Source: Cladorrhinum sp. PSN259
Taxonomy: Eukaryota; Ascomycota; Sordariomycetes; Sordariales; Podosporaceae
Direction of reading: 5' to 3'
Assembly: GCA_033725935.1 (NCBI GenBank)
Contig: MU867085.1
Coordinates: 62,001 to 126,000, forward strand
Length of the DNA: 64,000 nucleotides
Both the position numbers and the translations under genes were made by a program. The notes under the pieces were generated by a model. That model was given only the letters and a program-made list of their open reading frames with translations, was not told the origin of the DNA and did not search any database. Shown piece after piece: positions 42,424 to 53,756 of the stretch (the stretch's first letter is position 1; every line of letters starts with the position of its first letter).

Positions 42424-43345
42424 ATGAAGTCTACCACTTTGTTCGCATCGGCGATAGCACTCGCCATTGCACCCGCTGGCACTCAGGCAATTCCGGAGCC
42501 GGCAGGACACCATTACATTCCTGCAACACCAGCGGACAGTCGTTCTCCATGCCCGGGTCTCAACGCGTTAGCCAACCATGGATTCCTTCCTCGTTCGGGA
42601 AAGAACATCGATCTTCCTACTTACCAATATGCCGTTCAGCACGCATACAACTTCGCCCACGATTTTCTTGAGGGTGTCTTCGCCGATGCCCTCAATTTTC
42701 ACCTCTCGACAACAGGAAACAGCTCAACCTTCAACCTCGACGATCTTAAGGCCCACGACAAGATCGAAATCGACGGCTCCCTGTCGCGCAACGACTTTTA
42801 CTTTGGGGATGACCTGCACTTTGATCCTGTCATCTGGGCAACCACCGCAAACAGACTTGGCCTCTACGACTGCGTTCAGGACTCCGAGTTTGTGACGGTC
42901 GAGAGGGCCGCCGTTGCTCGCGCAGCACGCGTTAGAGATGCAAAGGTTGCCAACCCATCCTTCAACGCCTCAGCAGCTGAGCAAAGTGGAAGCCCCGGAA
43001 CGACGGCTCTCTACTTGGCCACCCTTTGGAATGAGACAGAGGGCGCTGCTCCTAAGACATGGGTTAGAGATTTCTTTGGTAAGTAGTTTCCCGTGGATCC
43101 TGTTCCAAAATCATGTGATCGTCACACAGTTATTAATGATATTCTTTCTCTCTCAATTGGCAGAGAAAGAGCGTATTCCCTACCTGCTGGGATTCGACCC
43201 CAATGCACGCGCACAACAGAATAACACAACCATTTTCTTGCTCGTGAACAGGATTCTAGCTGTTGATGCCACAACCGATATCTGCCCGGAACAAAACCCA
43301 ATCGTCCATTCCCGTGGTATTGATGGTCCCAAGCGTATTCACTGA
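42424..43345 (+). CDS. secreted heme-thiolate peroxidase (chloroperoxidase/unspecific peroxygenase family)
   Basis: Exons 42424-43078 and 43164-43345 give 278 residues; splicing gives WVRDFFEKERIPYLLGF. A signal peptide (about 1-22) precedes the heme-ligand motif PCP in RSPCPGLNALANHGFLPR (Cys about residue 43). The second conserved motif, EHD in chloroperoxidase and EGD in long peroxygenases, reads EID here (KIEIDGSLSRNDFYFGDD). Family enzymes use hydrogen peroxide to halogenate or to hydroxylate varied substrates outside the cell. The second exon carries the later conserved FFEKERIPY segment. The missing His in the EHD position could change catalysis or mark a third subtype. It lies 0.7 kb from the 3' end of an MFS transporter gene. 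Confidence 0.88.
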
Positions 43346-44054
43346 GACTTTGGATCTTGGACGGGAAGGAAGGATATGTTAGTAGCACTCTTGTAAAATG
43401 ATGGAATTTTGGTCTGGTAGCTTATCATGGGCGCTCTGAATCTCGTCCAAGTTTAGTATAAGAGATTAAGCTCCGGTTTTATAGATTTTAAATGCCATCT
43501 TCTTCCCTTCAATCTCTTGGAGCCTGCAACTCAACTACATGTAGATACTGTACACACCATCTCCCGAGTCCACATATCGGACATAAATACGATTTGCCTA
43601 CTGCCACAAGGACATTATGAACTCTATATATCAACCTTATCCCGTCCTCTTCTCCTTGGATGAGCCGTCCGGAAGAATCAAGGCGTATCATAACATACCT
43701 TACACAGAGTCTGTGGGCGGGCTACCAATGAGCGGAATATCGGGGTGGCCCATGATATTCAGCTGCGTCAACTGGTGAATGATACTATTCACTGGTTCAT
43801 TAAAGGGAGGGATTATTGGATTATTATAAACAATAATTTACCAACAAGAGCGGACAAGTTCAGCCTCACGGCCCGGGGGTGCTCTGACTCAACCAAACGC
43901 CAATGTCAACGGAGGCAGCAGTTATACACTATAAAAGTAATTTCTGATGTCAATTTTATTTGGTCATAACTCATAAATCATCACATTTTATATACGCTTT
44001 TCCTTTCCCATCATCTTCCCAACTCATCGGAATCATCACATGACCTACCGGTTA
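43346..44054. other. intergenic spacer between convergent genes
   Basis: About 700 bp with no gene seen; AT-rich towards the right. Confidence 0.5.
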
Positions 44055-45781
44055 TCATGATTGCTGCTCCCGACTGAACTTGGAGAACTGTCTCCACCGT
44101 GGCCCGTACCGCATCATCAACATTGGGATCGGGGCCATGAGCAAAGCGACTCCAGCGAGAACGCTGAAACCCCATCCGTATCCAAAGTTATCAACCAGAG
44201 GTGCCGTAGTTAACGGCATAAATGTGCCCATGAGGCACCGAGTAACCATGACTCCTGTCAAGGCCGAGGCCGAATAAAGTCCGAATGCATCAACAATATA
44301 AGTCATGACGGGAATCATGGCCAGCATGAGTGTGCACCCCAGAAAGCTGACAGTCAGGAGCATGACAAATAATGGGGCCTTGAACTCCGGGACCCAGCCA
44401 AACGCGGCGACGGCAAGGGGCAGAGTAAGACTCCCAACAATGGCGAGTGGGAGGCGGTGCTCTGGTTGGCCGACACCCTTGTTCGTAAACCGGAGTCGGA
44501 TGTAGATCCGATCGAGGAGGTGGTTGCAGATAAAAACGCTGCAAATAGATCCAATAGCTGAAAAAATAGGGGGATTAGCATCTTCAATTCTCATGGAAGC
44601 TGGCGAACCAAGAAAGAACTTACTGAAGCTTGCATAGCACGATCCTACCGCCACAGGAGACAACCCATAGACATCCTGCAGAATACCCGCCAATGACGTG
44701 CTCTCAACGTAAAAGAAGGCAAAAACTACCGACCCAAAGAGACTCATAGCCATCAGAACACCGCTCCCGAAGAGGACCTGAACGGGCCGCTGCACCGCAT
44801 CTCTCAACCTCGTCCACGGTCCCGCCGGCGCAACATTGTTGTCCTGGCATCCCTCATTGGCCACGTCAAATGCCGTCTTGAACGTCTTGCCGGAATTCGC
44901 AGCGTGCTCGGCCATCTTCTTTGCTCGCTTCCTCAAGATGGTCACCTGATAGGTTTCCCTGAAGCAAATGAGGAACAAGACCTCGCAAGTCATGGCCAGA
45001 ATGGCGCACATCCATATCACCGTCCGCCATCCATAATTCTGCGCGATGGCACTGCCGATCAGGGGACCAATGGCGCCACCGGTCAAAGGAGCGAGGTAGA
45101 TGAGCGAGACGGCGCTTCCTCTCTGCTCGCTGATGAACAGATCGCCAACGATGGCAGGGTTTAGCACGTTGACGGCCACGACAAGACCGGTCAACATGCG
45201 AGCCAGCACGAACTGCGAGACACTGTTGCTGGTGGCAGCAAAGACGGTAGCGGCGATGAACAGGATGTTGCAGCCGTTCATGACGGGATATCGGCCGTAC
45301 ATCTCCGACAAAGGAGCGATGAGCAACGGTCCAGCAGCTTCACCGAGTTCCCAGATGGTGACGAGCAACACCGAAGCTGACTTGGAAGGGGCAGAATCGG
45401 GAGGCGACAGATCGCGCACAATGTCGTTGGCGAGAGGGACGACAGACATGCAAGCCATTGTGCTGTTGACATTCGGTTAATCCAGGGGTTTCAGGGGTTT
45501 CTGAGTGCACAAAAACAAAAATAAACATACACAGTAAATGCCGTCATTGTCAATAAGCCGACAACGGTCCATTTAAATGGCCTTGGCCAATCGAGAGGAT
45601 TTTCCGCATCTCCGGCTGGGTCGAACTCGACAATAACAGTTTCTGTTTTGTCGTCGTCGATGTTGATGGGTGGTAGCGCGGCATTGGACGAATCAGCGCA
45701 CGGAAATGTGTATTGTTGCCCCTCGTTGTTGAGACTTCGCAGCAGGGGCTGGGTCTCCCCGGTGCCGAGATGTATGGTCAT
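44055..45781 (-). CDS. MFS multidrug/metabolite transporter (DHA1-like)
   Basis: Three exons on the minus strand (45781-45531, 45462-44624, 44557-44055) give 530 residues. Intron 1 (68 bp) joins LLTMTAFTV to TMACMSVVPLA. Intron 2 (66 bp, 44558-44623) is a multiple of three without stops, so it would be missed by frame reading alone. Its GTAAGT, GCTAAT and TTTTTTCAG are canonical. A cytosolic N-terminus with DPAGDAENPLDWPRPFKW is usual in fungal DHA1 pumps. About 12 helices follow, with LGEAAGPLLIAPLSEMYGRYP between helices 2 and 3 and ARMLTGLVVAVNVLNPAIVGD after. It likely exports a small molecule from the plasma membrane. Placed between peroxidase and regulator genes. Confidence 0.9.
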
Positions 45782-46960
45782 GCTTTGCGGGGGACGTTAC
45801 TCTTGACAGGAAAAGGAAAAAAAGAAGCAACAAACTGAAGAAACAAACTGACACGAAACACAAAGTAAAAGAAACGGAGGGAGGGGAAAGCATTATAAAA
45901 AAAACCCTTTTGAAGAGAAGCCTTGATCATCAACCCCTCATTTTTCCCTAGTCCAAGACATATCCGGCGGCAGGGAAATCGTGGGAAGGGCGCCTGCTTG
46001 TCGTTTTCCCAAGCGCATGCAAGCAAAATCCCAGCGCTAGGGGATGCCGATGTTGCAGAATGCGGAGCGGGATCGGATTTGGCAGCGGGGTTGTTAGTGT
46101 GTGTGCTGAGGAAAACGAGCTTTGTAGAGATTACCAACACTGTATTTGTGATGCTATTGCTGACCACTCAGCACCAATTCCAGCAGGCAAATCCCCTCGA
46201 ACCTCCTCAGTAATATCCCCCGACACAAGCACCGGATACTGTGTTCACACAGTATAACATCGCGCCCTCCACGAAACCAAATATTGAATACTGCAAAGCA
46301 AAACCCCACTTTCTAGCAGCTTCTGGACCGACCGCGGATCCATGCATAGAAAATTTATTGTCATCCCAAAACAAACATCCGGCCACAGTGTGTTCCATTC
46401 CGCTTCCGACCCGTCATTACACTGCCTACTATTCCGTACAGTCAGAGACCTTCACGCCATGTGCGGATAACACCGGCATTTACCTTCTCATCAAGACCGA
46501 GAATGTCTCCCAAGAGTGGCAAATACAGCTGATGAGAATGTTGAAGGTGCTGTGCGACAAGATATTGAAACCGACCAACCATTTTCTCCAATTGACACTA
46601 TTTTGTTATCGCCTGCAACACCACAGTGGCGGCGGGGTAAATACCGCCAGGGTCCTTTCTCTGTCCATCTCCCTTCGGCCCGGTCTTAAGCGTGATAGAA
46701 TTGACGATCTCTTACCTCTCTCCCCTAACCCATCACCACCGCAGTCCCAGTCATGGATCCGTTATTTTAATGTCCGAGAAAAAGCGCACAAAAATATTTT
46801 CTGCAAATATCTCATGATCTGCTGGGAGGCTGGCCGGATTACCCCGGCCTCCCCCCATCAACTGACCGTCTGACAGATGCCGACTTATATACCCTTGCAA
46901 GCAGCCCACTTTCACTCTAGGTATACCCTCGTTCAATTTTTTCTTCTTCCTCAGACTCAT
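45782..46960. other. intergenic spacer
   Basis: About 1.2 kb between MFS and regulator genes (both minus strand). One long plus-strand frame (46241-46873) begins without ATG and has no recognisable content. No gene supported. Confidence 0.45.
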
Positions 46961-48529
46961 TCATCCCTCCAACCACCGCTCAACCCTCTCAATCCCCAAA
47001 CTAATATCCATCACTCCCCTTGCAAATCCATCAACCTCATCCGGCCTCGCCTGCTTCAGGAGTTTCCAGCTCTGCAAACTCTGCATCAATACCCACTCTT
47101 TATTCTTTTTGGCACTCTCCTTCAACACCCTGCACCACTCAACCCCGCTCGGAGCATCCCACAGTCCCTGCCGAGCACAAAACATGAGCCCGCCGGGACA
47201 AATAGACCAGCTGTCTTTCATCGTCTGATAAACGGCCAGCATGAACTCTGAGGCCAAGTATATTCGTCTGACAGACTCGGATACCACCCAGATGTGCCAG
47301 ACGGATACGTGAGGTTTGCTGGGTAGGATCGGGATCGGGATGTTGATGTCGTTTTGAGTTGTAAAGAAGTTATTCTGGACGGGAAATCCGAACGGACTCT
47401 CAAAGGCGTCGAAGTTGAGGCTTGGAGGTCTTGCAGGAACGCACTTATTGACGCCTACACCCGTGGTAGACGGCGGGACGGTAGCGAGCTGCACACTGAT
47501 CTCGCAGAGCGATGTCATGTCCGTGTCGAGTCCGACCGTTCCGTTTCTAGACTCTGGGGAGTAAAGTTGTGATGCTGTGAGCTGCGAAGACTGTCCCAAC
47601 ATGCAGTCAATTCGTGCACTCTCGATCATTTGTCTTGCCCACGTGTGTAAGGTATCGATGTGCGCTTCCGCTTGGTTTCGAGCGCGGATATCACCGTCAA
47701 ATAATCTGGTGAGCTGGTATATAAACAATGCCTGAGTTCGCGCGAGGTGGGTGCATGTGTCGATCAGTTCGCCTGTAGGTTCGGTTTCCGAGGCATTGAA
47801 GTTGTCTGGTTGAGACTGAACGAGATTGTTGGTTCGGTCCTCGATGATACGAAGAGCCATTGTTTTCGCCTCAGAGGTAGAAGCGAGATCATATGCCGTC
47901 CTGGATGTGTATGCGTCCCTGATGATGTCGGGCATGAAGCATCGGTAGAGTTGTCGATGGAAGAGAGGACTGTGCCCTTCGCTGGTGTAGGAGCGAGTCC
48001 ATGTTTTAAGGGTGCTGATGAAGTGTGGAAGGGTTTCTCGACTGACTGGAGTGTCAAAATCAATGTTGGTCATTTCCTGGTTGCTGCTGCATTGTCGAAG
48101 CCAGGAGTCCGGCGAGAGGAACCATTGGTAAGGCGAGATGTCGCCGTCTTCCAATGAGACAGAAGAAGCATTATCTGAACCAGGAGATGAACCTGATTCT
48201 GGCGTCTCCCTAGGACCAGAGCTAGAAGCAGAAGAGTCCGTAATGGGAGTATGACTGGGGAGGCTAAAGGTCCTAGATCCGGGTGCGTCCGGTGGCGGAC
48301 TGCTTGGCTCGGCGGTGAGTGGATATGACTCCAAGGTGTATGGAGCAAAGATGGTTCGTTTAGTTGGATATGTGCAGACGATTCCCTTCTCTATGCATCG
48401 CTTACACCATGGAGCAGTTTGGTCGCACTTTCTCTTGGACTTGGCACATTGCATGCAAGTTTTTCGTTGACGATGGATACGCCTTGATGGCGCTGTTGGC
48501 TCGAATTCCGCCATTGCGACACCTGGCAT
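46961..48529 (-). CDS. Zn2Cys6 transcription factor
   Basis: Single exon, 522 residues, ATG at 48529. The frame is open for 23 codons more upstream but only to a GTG, so the ATG giving MPGVAMAEF is used. The zinc cluster CMQCAKSKRKCDQTAPWCKRC continues to IEKGIVC, giving CX2CX6CX6CX2CX6C (shown in part; about residues 25-52). It is followed by a Ser/Pro-rich linker (SGPRETPESGSSPGSDNASS) and a long helical region that ends IERVERWLEG. The layout is like regulators of secondary-metabolite clusters (AflR-like size and cluster position, no homology claimed). Candidate controller of the MFS, peroxidase and SDR genes near it. Confidence 0.85.
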   Translation of the reverse strand: MPGVAMAEFEPTAPSRRIHRQRKTCMQCAKSKRKCDQTAPWCKRCIEKGIVCTYPTKRTIFAPYTLESYPLTAEPSSPPPDAPGSRTFSLPSHTPITDSSASSSGPRETPESGSSPGSDNASSVSLEDGDISPYQWFLSPDSWLRQCSSNQEMTNIDFDTPVSRETLPHFISTLKTWTRSYTSEGHSPLFHRQLYRCFMPDIIRDAYTSRTAYDLASTSEAKTMALRIIEDRTNNLVQSQPDNFNASETEPTGELIDTCTHLARTQALFIYQLTRLFDGDIRARNQAEAHIDTLHTWARQMIESARIDCMLGQSSQLTASQLYSPESRNGTVGLDTDMTSLCEISVQLATVPPSTTGVGVNKCVPARPPSLNFDAFESPFGFPVQNNFFTTQNDINIPIPILPSKPHVSVWHIWVVSESVRRIYLASEFMLAVYQTMKDSWSICPGGLMFCARQGLWDAPSGVEWCRVLKESAKKNKEWVLMQSLQSWKLLKQARPDEVDGFARGVMDISLGIERVERWLEG

Positions 48530-49236
48530 TGAAATACTCTTTGTGATGGTGATGTGGCTCGGAGTCCGAGGTGTGAAGTTGAGAGAGCTTTCTGACACTT
48601 GGTACGCTGCTGACAGAGATGGAGGGAAGTTTGTAAGCCGCTTCTCGTCTTCACCCGCATTGTCACGCCAAGGTCTCCTTTGATGACCACTTTGGGTTAG
48701 CCAATCCGCAACTCACCCGCAACTCGCCCGCTAAGCGCTAAAAGCCCTCTTCCGCTTTGGATATCCCAAAATATAGAAGAGCACTTAATTATCAATTCCA
48801 TCATGAAGACTTTCAACTCGAATAATGAAGTGCCTCCCCACAAAGAATTTGCAGCGAGCAAACTGGTGCACAAGCCCGAGAGTTGCTTACCCGTTGATCT
48901 GAAGCCCTTCTTGTCCATCAAATTATAACGCCAAGCCTTTGGATTAACCACCTGATTCGGCTAGGTCGCGGATTTCGTGCGGGCGACATTACCGGATTAG
49001 GAAACCAGTCGAAACTTACACAAGTTTTGCACCTCCGCCAGGATCCAATATCATGGCAGTCTCAGGTTTCATATTGGTAATCTTGAGAAGATGAAAGGAA
49101 TGAGAACTTTAAAGATAAATGGTATATATTGCGGCGGATTCTCGAGATCTATTCACTGACATTTTCCATCAGCGTCTACATCAGTGTCTTCAGATTTAAT
49201 ACTCACCAACAACTTACCTTTATCATTTGCTTCAAA
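48530..49236. other. divergent promoter region
   Basis: About 700 bp between the regulator (minus) and the SDR gene (plus). No gene seen; a shared control region is likely. Confidence 0.5.
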
Positions 49237-50252
49237 ATGACTCTCTACGGCGTCTCTCTCAAATTTCCCGACATCAAGACCATCCGTCGTGGTCCCTACC
49301 CAGCCATCTCACCCCTCAAGCCTGAAAACAACCAGGCCGGCAAGACGATCCTCATCACAGGAGGCGCGGGAGGCATCGGATTCGCTCACGCTAAAGCCTT
49401 CATCCACGCTGGAGCAGCACATGTCATCATCACCAGTCGCCGTGAGGGGTTCCTCAGGGATGGTGTGGCGCAGCTAGAAGCCGAAGTCAAGGCTGTCGGA
49501 GGGAACACCAAGATCAGCGGATACGCCTCGGACGGTTCCGACATCACGGAAAGCAAGAGACTCTGGAATGAACTCAAGGAGTCCGGAATTCATGTCGACG
49601 TTCTCGTTCTCAACGCCGCTGGTGGAAATGTTGTTGGACCCTTGATCGATGGTGACGTTGAGGAGATTTGGAAGGTGTATGAGATCAATGTGCTTGCTCT
49701 CTTGAATTACACCAAGCTGTTTTACGACCAGCCTGACAAGACGAGAAAGAAGTACATCGTTTTTGTCAGCACTTCCATGGTTCAAAACCTGGGATTCCTT
49801 GGCGACAATGCGGGCCTAACCAGTTATGCCCTCACAAAGAATGCCGCACAGGTGTTGATGCAGCAGATCGCCAGGGACGTTGATCCGGATAAGCTTCAGA
49901 TCATTTCTGTGCATCCTGGAGCTTACTTCACAGAGGGCGCGCAGAAACTTGGAGTTTCTGCTGATGCCATGGAATGGGATGATAGTGAGTTATTCTTGCA
50001 GTACACCTTTGACTGGACAAAGTCCGAAGCTGACAGTTGTTCTCTGTAGTTGATCTTGCTGGGAGAACCGGCGTCTGGGCTGCAACTGACGATGCCAAAT
50101 TCTTGCACGGTCGTTATCTTGCTGCCTGGTGGGATATTGATGAGCTCAAGAGCAACGAGATTCGGAATAAGCTCGAGCAGGATTGGCATTTCCTTCGTGT
50201 TGGTGTCAAGGGAGTCGAGACTGCTGATAGAACTGATGTTCCGGCCCAGTAA
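49237..50252 (+). CDS. short-chain dehydrogenase/reductase
   Basis: Exons 49237-49984 and 50050-50252 give 316 residues; the 65-bp intron joins AMEWDD to IDLAGRTGVW. The classical SDR fold is visible. The cofactor loop TGGAGGIGFAHA is at about residues 41-52, the NAAG motif is in LVLNAAGGN, and a catalytic Ser is in VFVSTSM. The YxxxK motif is in LTSYALTKNAAQ. The PG motif is in ISVHPGAY. Reduces or oxidises an alcohol/carbonyl with NAD(P)(H); substrate unknown. Divergent from the Zn2Cys6 gene at 46961, which suggests co-control. Confidence 0.92.
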
Positions 50253-51104
50253 ATGTATTTTCTACAAGTAGTTAGTCTGGTGTTACCCCCATTCGGTTAT
50301 ATCTCACCTCTTTCCCCCCGTTTTCAGCCACTGATAGCCAACTTTCTTCATGGTGATTGGAGCAACATATCGGATGACAAGTCTCGCAAACCGGGTTTCA
50401 GCCGCTGCTGGTGTGACTCGAAGCGGGGATTCCCTTGATGATCTATCGTAGGGCTGAGTTCAACTGCGGTGGGAATAATCCCTCGAATATACCAGCCTGA
50501 ACTCGTCAAATGTGCACCTCCTTGGCTTATTTCCAATCATATTGTATCCTGGCGGGCAGTGGTCGAGGACCCGAGATGATACTGACACTGGCAAATAATT
50601 TGCTTTGCGAAAGGGAGGCCTGCGGCTAATGCAAGGATTCGGCGAAGTGTGGTCAAGCAGCGATGAGATTGGTTAACATCGTTCCACGAGACAAGCCACA
50701 GCTCAAAACCATCAGTGGTGTGGTTGAAAAGACTGCAACCTCTATGCAGCCACCAGTGTCGAGAACTGTGGACACAATCTTGAAATGCGAGAGTTTGTTC
50801 GGAATTGGAAAGGTTGTGGGTGCCACGACAGTTCTCACAATGTCGTGGTTCCCAGCCTGATGTTGGAGGTCGGACTCCCTTTCATTTTTGTTTTTCGATT
50901 CCTCTCGGATACTTTGATCTGCAGCTTGCTATTCGGATGCAAAGCTCACCAAAAGGGTCCCAATGATCTTTTAAATCAGTTCCTGCTGAGTTCGGTCAGG
51001 ATTGCGTCGTTTGAGCCGAAGCTCCTTCCTAATTCCATCCCAATCTTCCCCACCTTCCAGGTTCGACCTCGGAGTCTGCCACCATTTGATAATTGGAAGG
51101 AAGG
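50253..51104. other. intergenic spacer
   Basis: About 850 bp with no supported gene; short frames lack protein character. Confidence 0.5.
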
Positions 51105-53252
51105 ATGGCTTCTCAAAGTTTCCGTGCCCAGTTTGTTCTTTTCTTTTGTCTCTTCGGCTTGTCAGTTGCGCAGTATGACCCCATCAAGGACTTCTGCAGG
51201 CGGTTCGGCCACCAGTCCGCTGTGGTCGACAACAGGTTGTACATCGACGGTGGACTCGTCAACTGGAAGCCTTTCAGTGCATCGTCGCAGAACTATAGCA
51301 GTCAGTTGTCCTTCGTTCTCCCTGTGGGCTGCATTACGCCGAGTCTGACACCTCAACAGATCCGTTCCTCACCTTTAGTGATCTGAGCAACATCACGAAG
51401 GGCATGCCAACACTGTATGCAAACCTCTCCAAGAACGCGACAGTCCCGAGCGTCAATGGTGGAATACTATGGGAGGACTCGGTCAACAAGCGGTTGTATC
51501 TTTATGGAGGCGAATCTTACCTGAACGCGCCAACGAGCTTCCTCCTCTGGGCATACGATATCCTCAAAAACCAATGGGACTCATTCGGACCTCCGACAGG
51601 CACAGCGGCAATTATTCCGACCAGTTATGGCGCCGGCGTCTCCGTCCCGGACAGAGGCGAGGCCTACTATTACGGCGGGCTGTTCAACAACCAGTCGGTG
51701 CCCGGATGGGCAGGACCTCCACAAGCATCTAACCGGTTGATCAAGTACGACATGGATGCCAACGCCTGGAGTAACCTGACTGGACCTGACGATGTCAAGA
51801 GAGCCGAAGGAGAGATGGTCTACCTTCCAATTGGGGATGCGGGAATGCTTGTCTACTTTGGAGGAAGCAGAGACGTGTGGGGAAATGGAACTCTTGTGCC
51901 ACAACCCCTGGATACTATATTTCTGTATGACATTGCAAACACCAAGTGGTATACACAAACGACGACGGGCCGCACTCCCGAGGTGAGACGGCGGTTCTGT
52001 GGTGGTGCCACATGGGCTCAGGATCAATCCAGCTATAACATGTAAGCACCATATCCCATTTCATGGTTGCATCTCTCTGACACCTATTGCCAGATACATC
52101 TACGGGGGCTACGCTTTCCCACCCGAGACCACAGGCTACGATGATATCTACGTCCTGACGATTCCCAGTTTCCAATGGATCCGAGGTCCATATCCGGTTG
52201 GAAGCAATGTGTCTGGTCCCTACCCAAAGAACATGGCAAGCTGCAATGTTGTCAACAACGCTCAAATGCTCATCATCGGTGGCACATATTCCAACGACAC
52301 CACATTCATGTGTGATGTCGAGGTCATCGGAGGCCAGCACAACATGAACTTTGGCGAGGAGAACCCAGCCAATGCGATTTGGGCTGAGTACCAGCCCACT
52401 CTCACCACATATGCCGTGCCGACCTTCATCTTGAGTGCTGTTGGAGGCCGTAACTCTGGCGGCGCTCGAGTTACTACGCCAACTGGCGGGTTTGATGCTC
52501 CTGATATGGCGGTTCAGATGACGAGGAAAGCTTTGATACACAGCCGTACACCCACAAGGGATGTTTCCTTGCCTACGGTAACTGGTCCCAAAAACGGAAC
52601 AACAACCCAGCCGCCGGAACCATCAAAAGGGGGTCTCAGTACAGGGGCTATCGCTGGAATCGCGGTCGGAGGCGTGGTAGGACTGGTCGCTCTCTTGGGC
52701 GGTTGTTGCTTCTTCATCCGCCAACGTCAAAAGCACTACCGAGAACCTCGTCATCCTGCGGGAGTCCCGACGCAAAATGTCCCACCCAGTGGATGGGGTG
52801 GCTCTACTGTACAGCCCTCGGTCTCGTCGCCAACACTCACCCATGCTTCGTACGCCAACCCTAATCACACTCGTCCCACACTTCAGTCGCCTATTATGTT
52901 GCCATCTTCTCCCTTTCGTCAGCCCGCAGAGCTTTCAACAGACAATGTCGGCGGCTACAAAACCCCTCGCAGCTTTACTGCTAGCCCTGCCAGTCCCAAG
53001 TATGAGACATCTGCGTGGGTCTATCCAGTCGGCCCACCACCGAACAGGAGTCCATCCTACAGTGAACAGGAGACCAGAGGTTCTCAGCCGGCGACACCGT
53101 ACTGGCCATCGCCCCAGCAGCAAACTCAGCAACAGTTTCAACAGAGTGAGGTCATCCAACATAGTTCGACAAACGCGTATCTTGGAATTCAGGGGGATCA
53201 AATCTGGGATGGGGGCAGACAGCCTTCACCTCATCAGCATAATCATTGGTAG
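51105..53252 (+). CDS. membrane-anchored kelch-repeat protein
   Basis: Exons 51105-51300, 51360-52041 and 52094-53252 give 678 residues. Splices join QNYS to NPFLTF and SSYN to IYIYGGY, both in the middle of kelch blades. A signal peptide (about 1-22, ending VAQ) comes first. Extracellular kelch-type repeats follow with GG pairs: LYIDGGLVNW, LYLYGGESY, YYYGGLFNN, LVYFGGSRDVW, IYGGYAFPP and LIIGGTYSN. There are several N-glycosylation sites. A single helix (GAIAGIAVGGVVGLVALLGG) precedes a basic stop-transfer run and a Pro/Ser/Gln-rich cytosolic tail of about 190 residues. It is like fungal surface kelch proteins thought to act in cell-surface or polarity signalling; ligand unknown. Confidence 0.85.
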
Positions 53253-53756
53253 GTTGGATGGCTGTGCAACAATGCCTATGTTTTGATACTTGGTTTCTGT
53301 CAGATTGAATTGTAATCTTTGGATATATCGGCAAATCAAATAATGCTTTTTTCTACTCGGTGATTCCAACATGCACCCAAAAACTGAGGTTATCACGAGT
53401 TCCTGATTTAGCTAGTGTCTGTGCTCAAAACGGGTGGCAATTTATTGGGCTTTCCAGTTAATGTTCCATGACGCGAGCAATGACGTCTTAGCGCGGCACG
53501 ACTTTTTTGGACGAACCACGCAACGCAGACGCCACAAAGCTGCAAAAGAGGACTGCATTTTCCGTTCCTAAAACCAGATTTATGGCAGGAGTGACTGGAA
53601 GGCCAATTTGGCAGGCAAACCGAACCATTGTCAAATAAATCTCGGTCCACATTCTGTCCCTTATTACGACCCTGTCACGCTCCACTTTCAACACCATCCT
53701 TGATTCACCTACAGATCTATCCGACCATCGAAATTCTGCATTTAATATAAATCAAG
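53253..53756. other. intergenic spacer
   Basis: About 500 bp; no gene seen. Confidence 0.5.

Noticed and set aside
46241..46873. 210-codon plus-strand frame in the MFS/regulator spacer
   Set aside because: Begins with GTG, has no recognisable motif and unusual composition; no splice or promoter support.
48530..48598. 23-codon extension of the Zn2Cys6 factor
   Set aside because: Starts at GTG, and the zinc cluster follows the ATG at 48529 at a normal distance.
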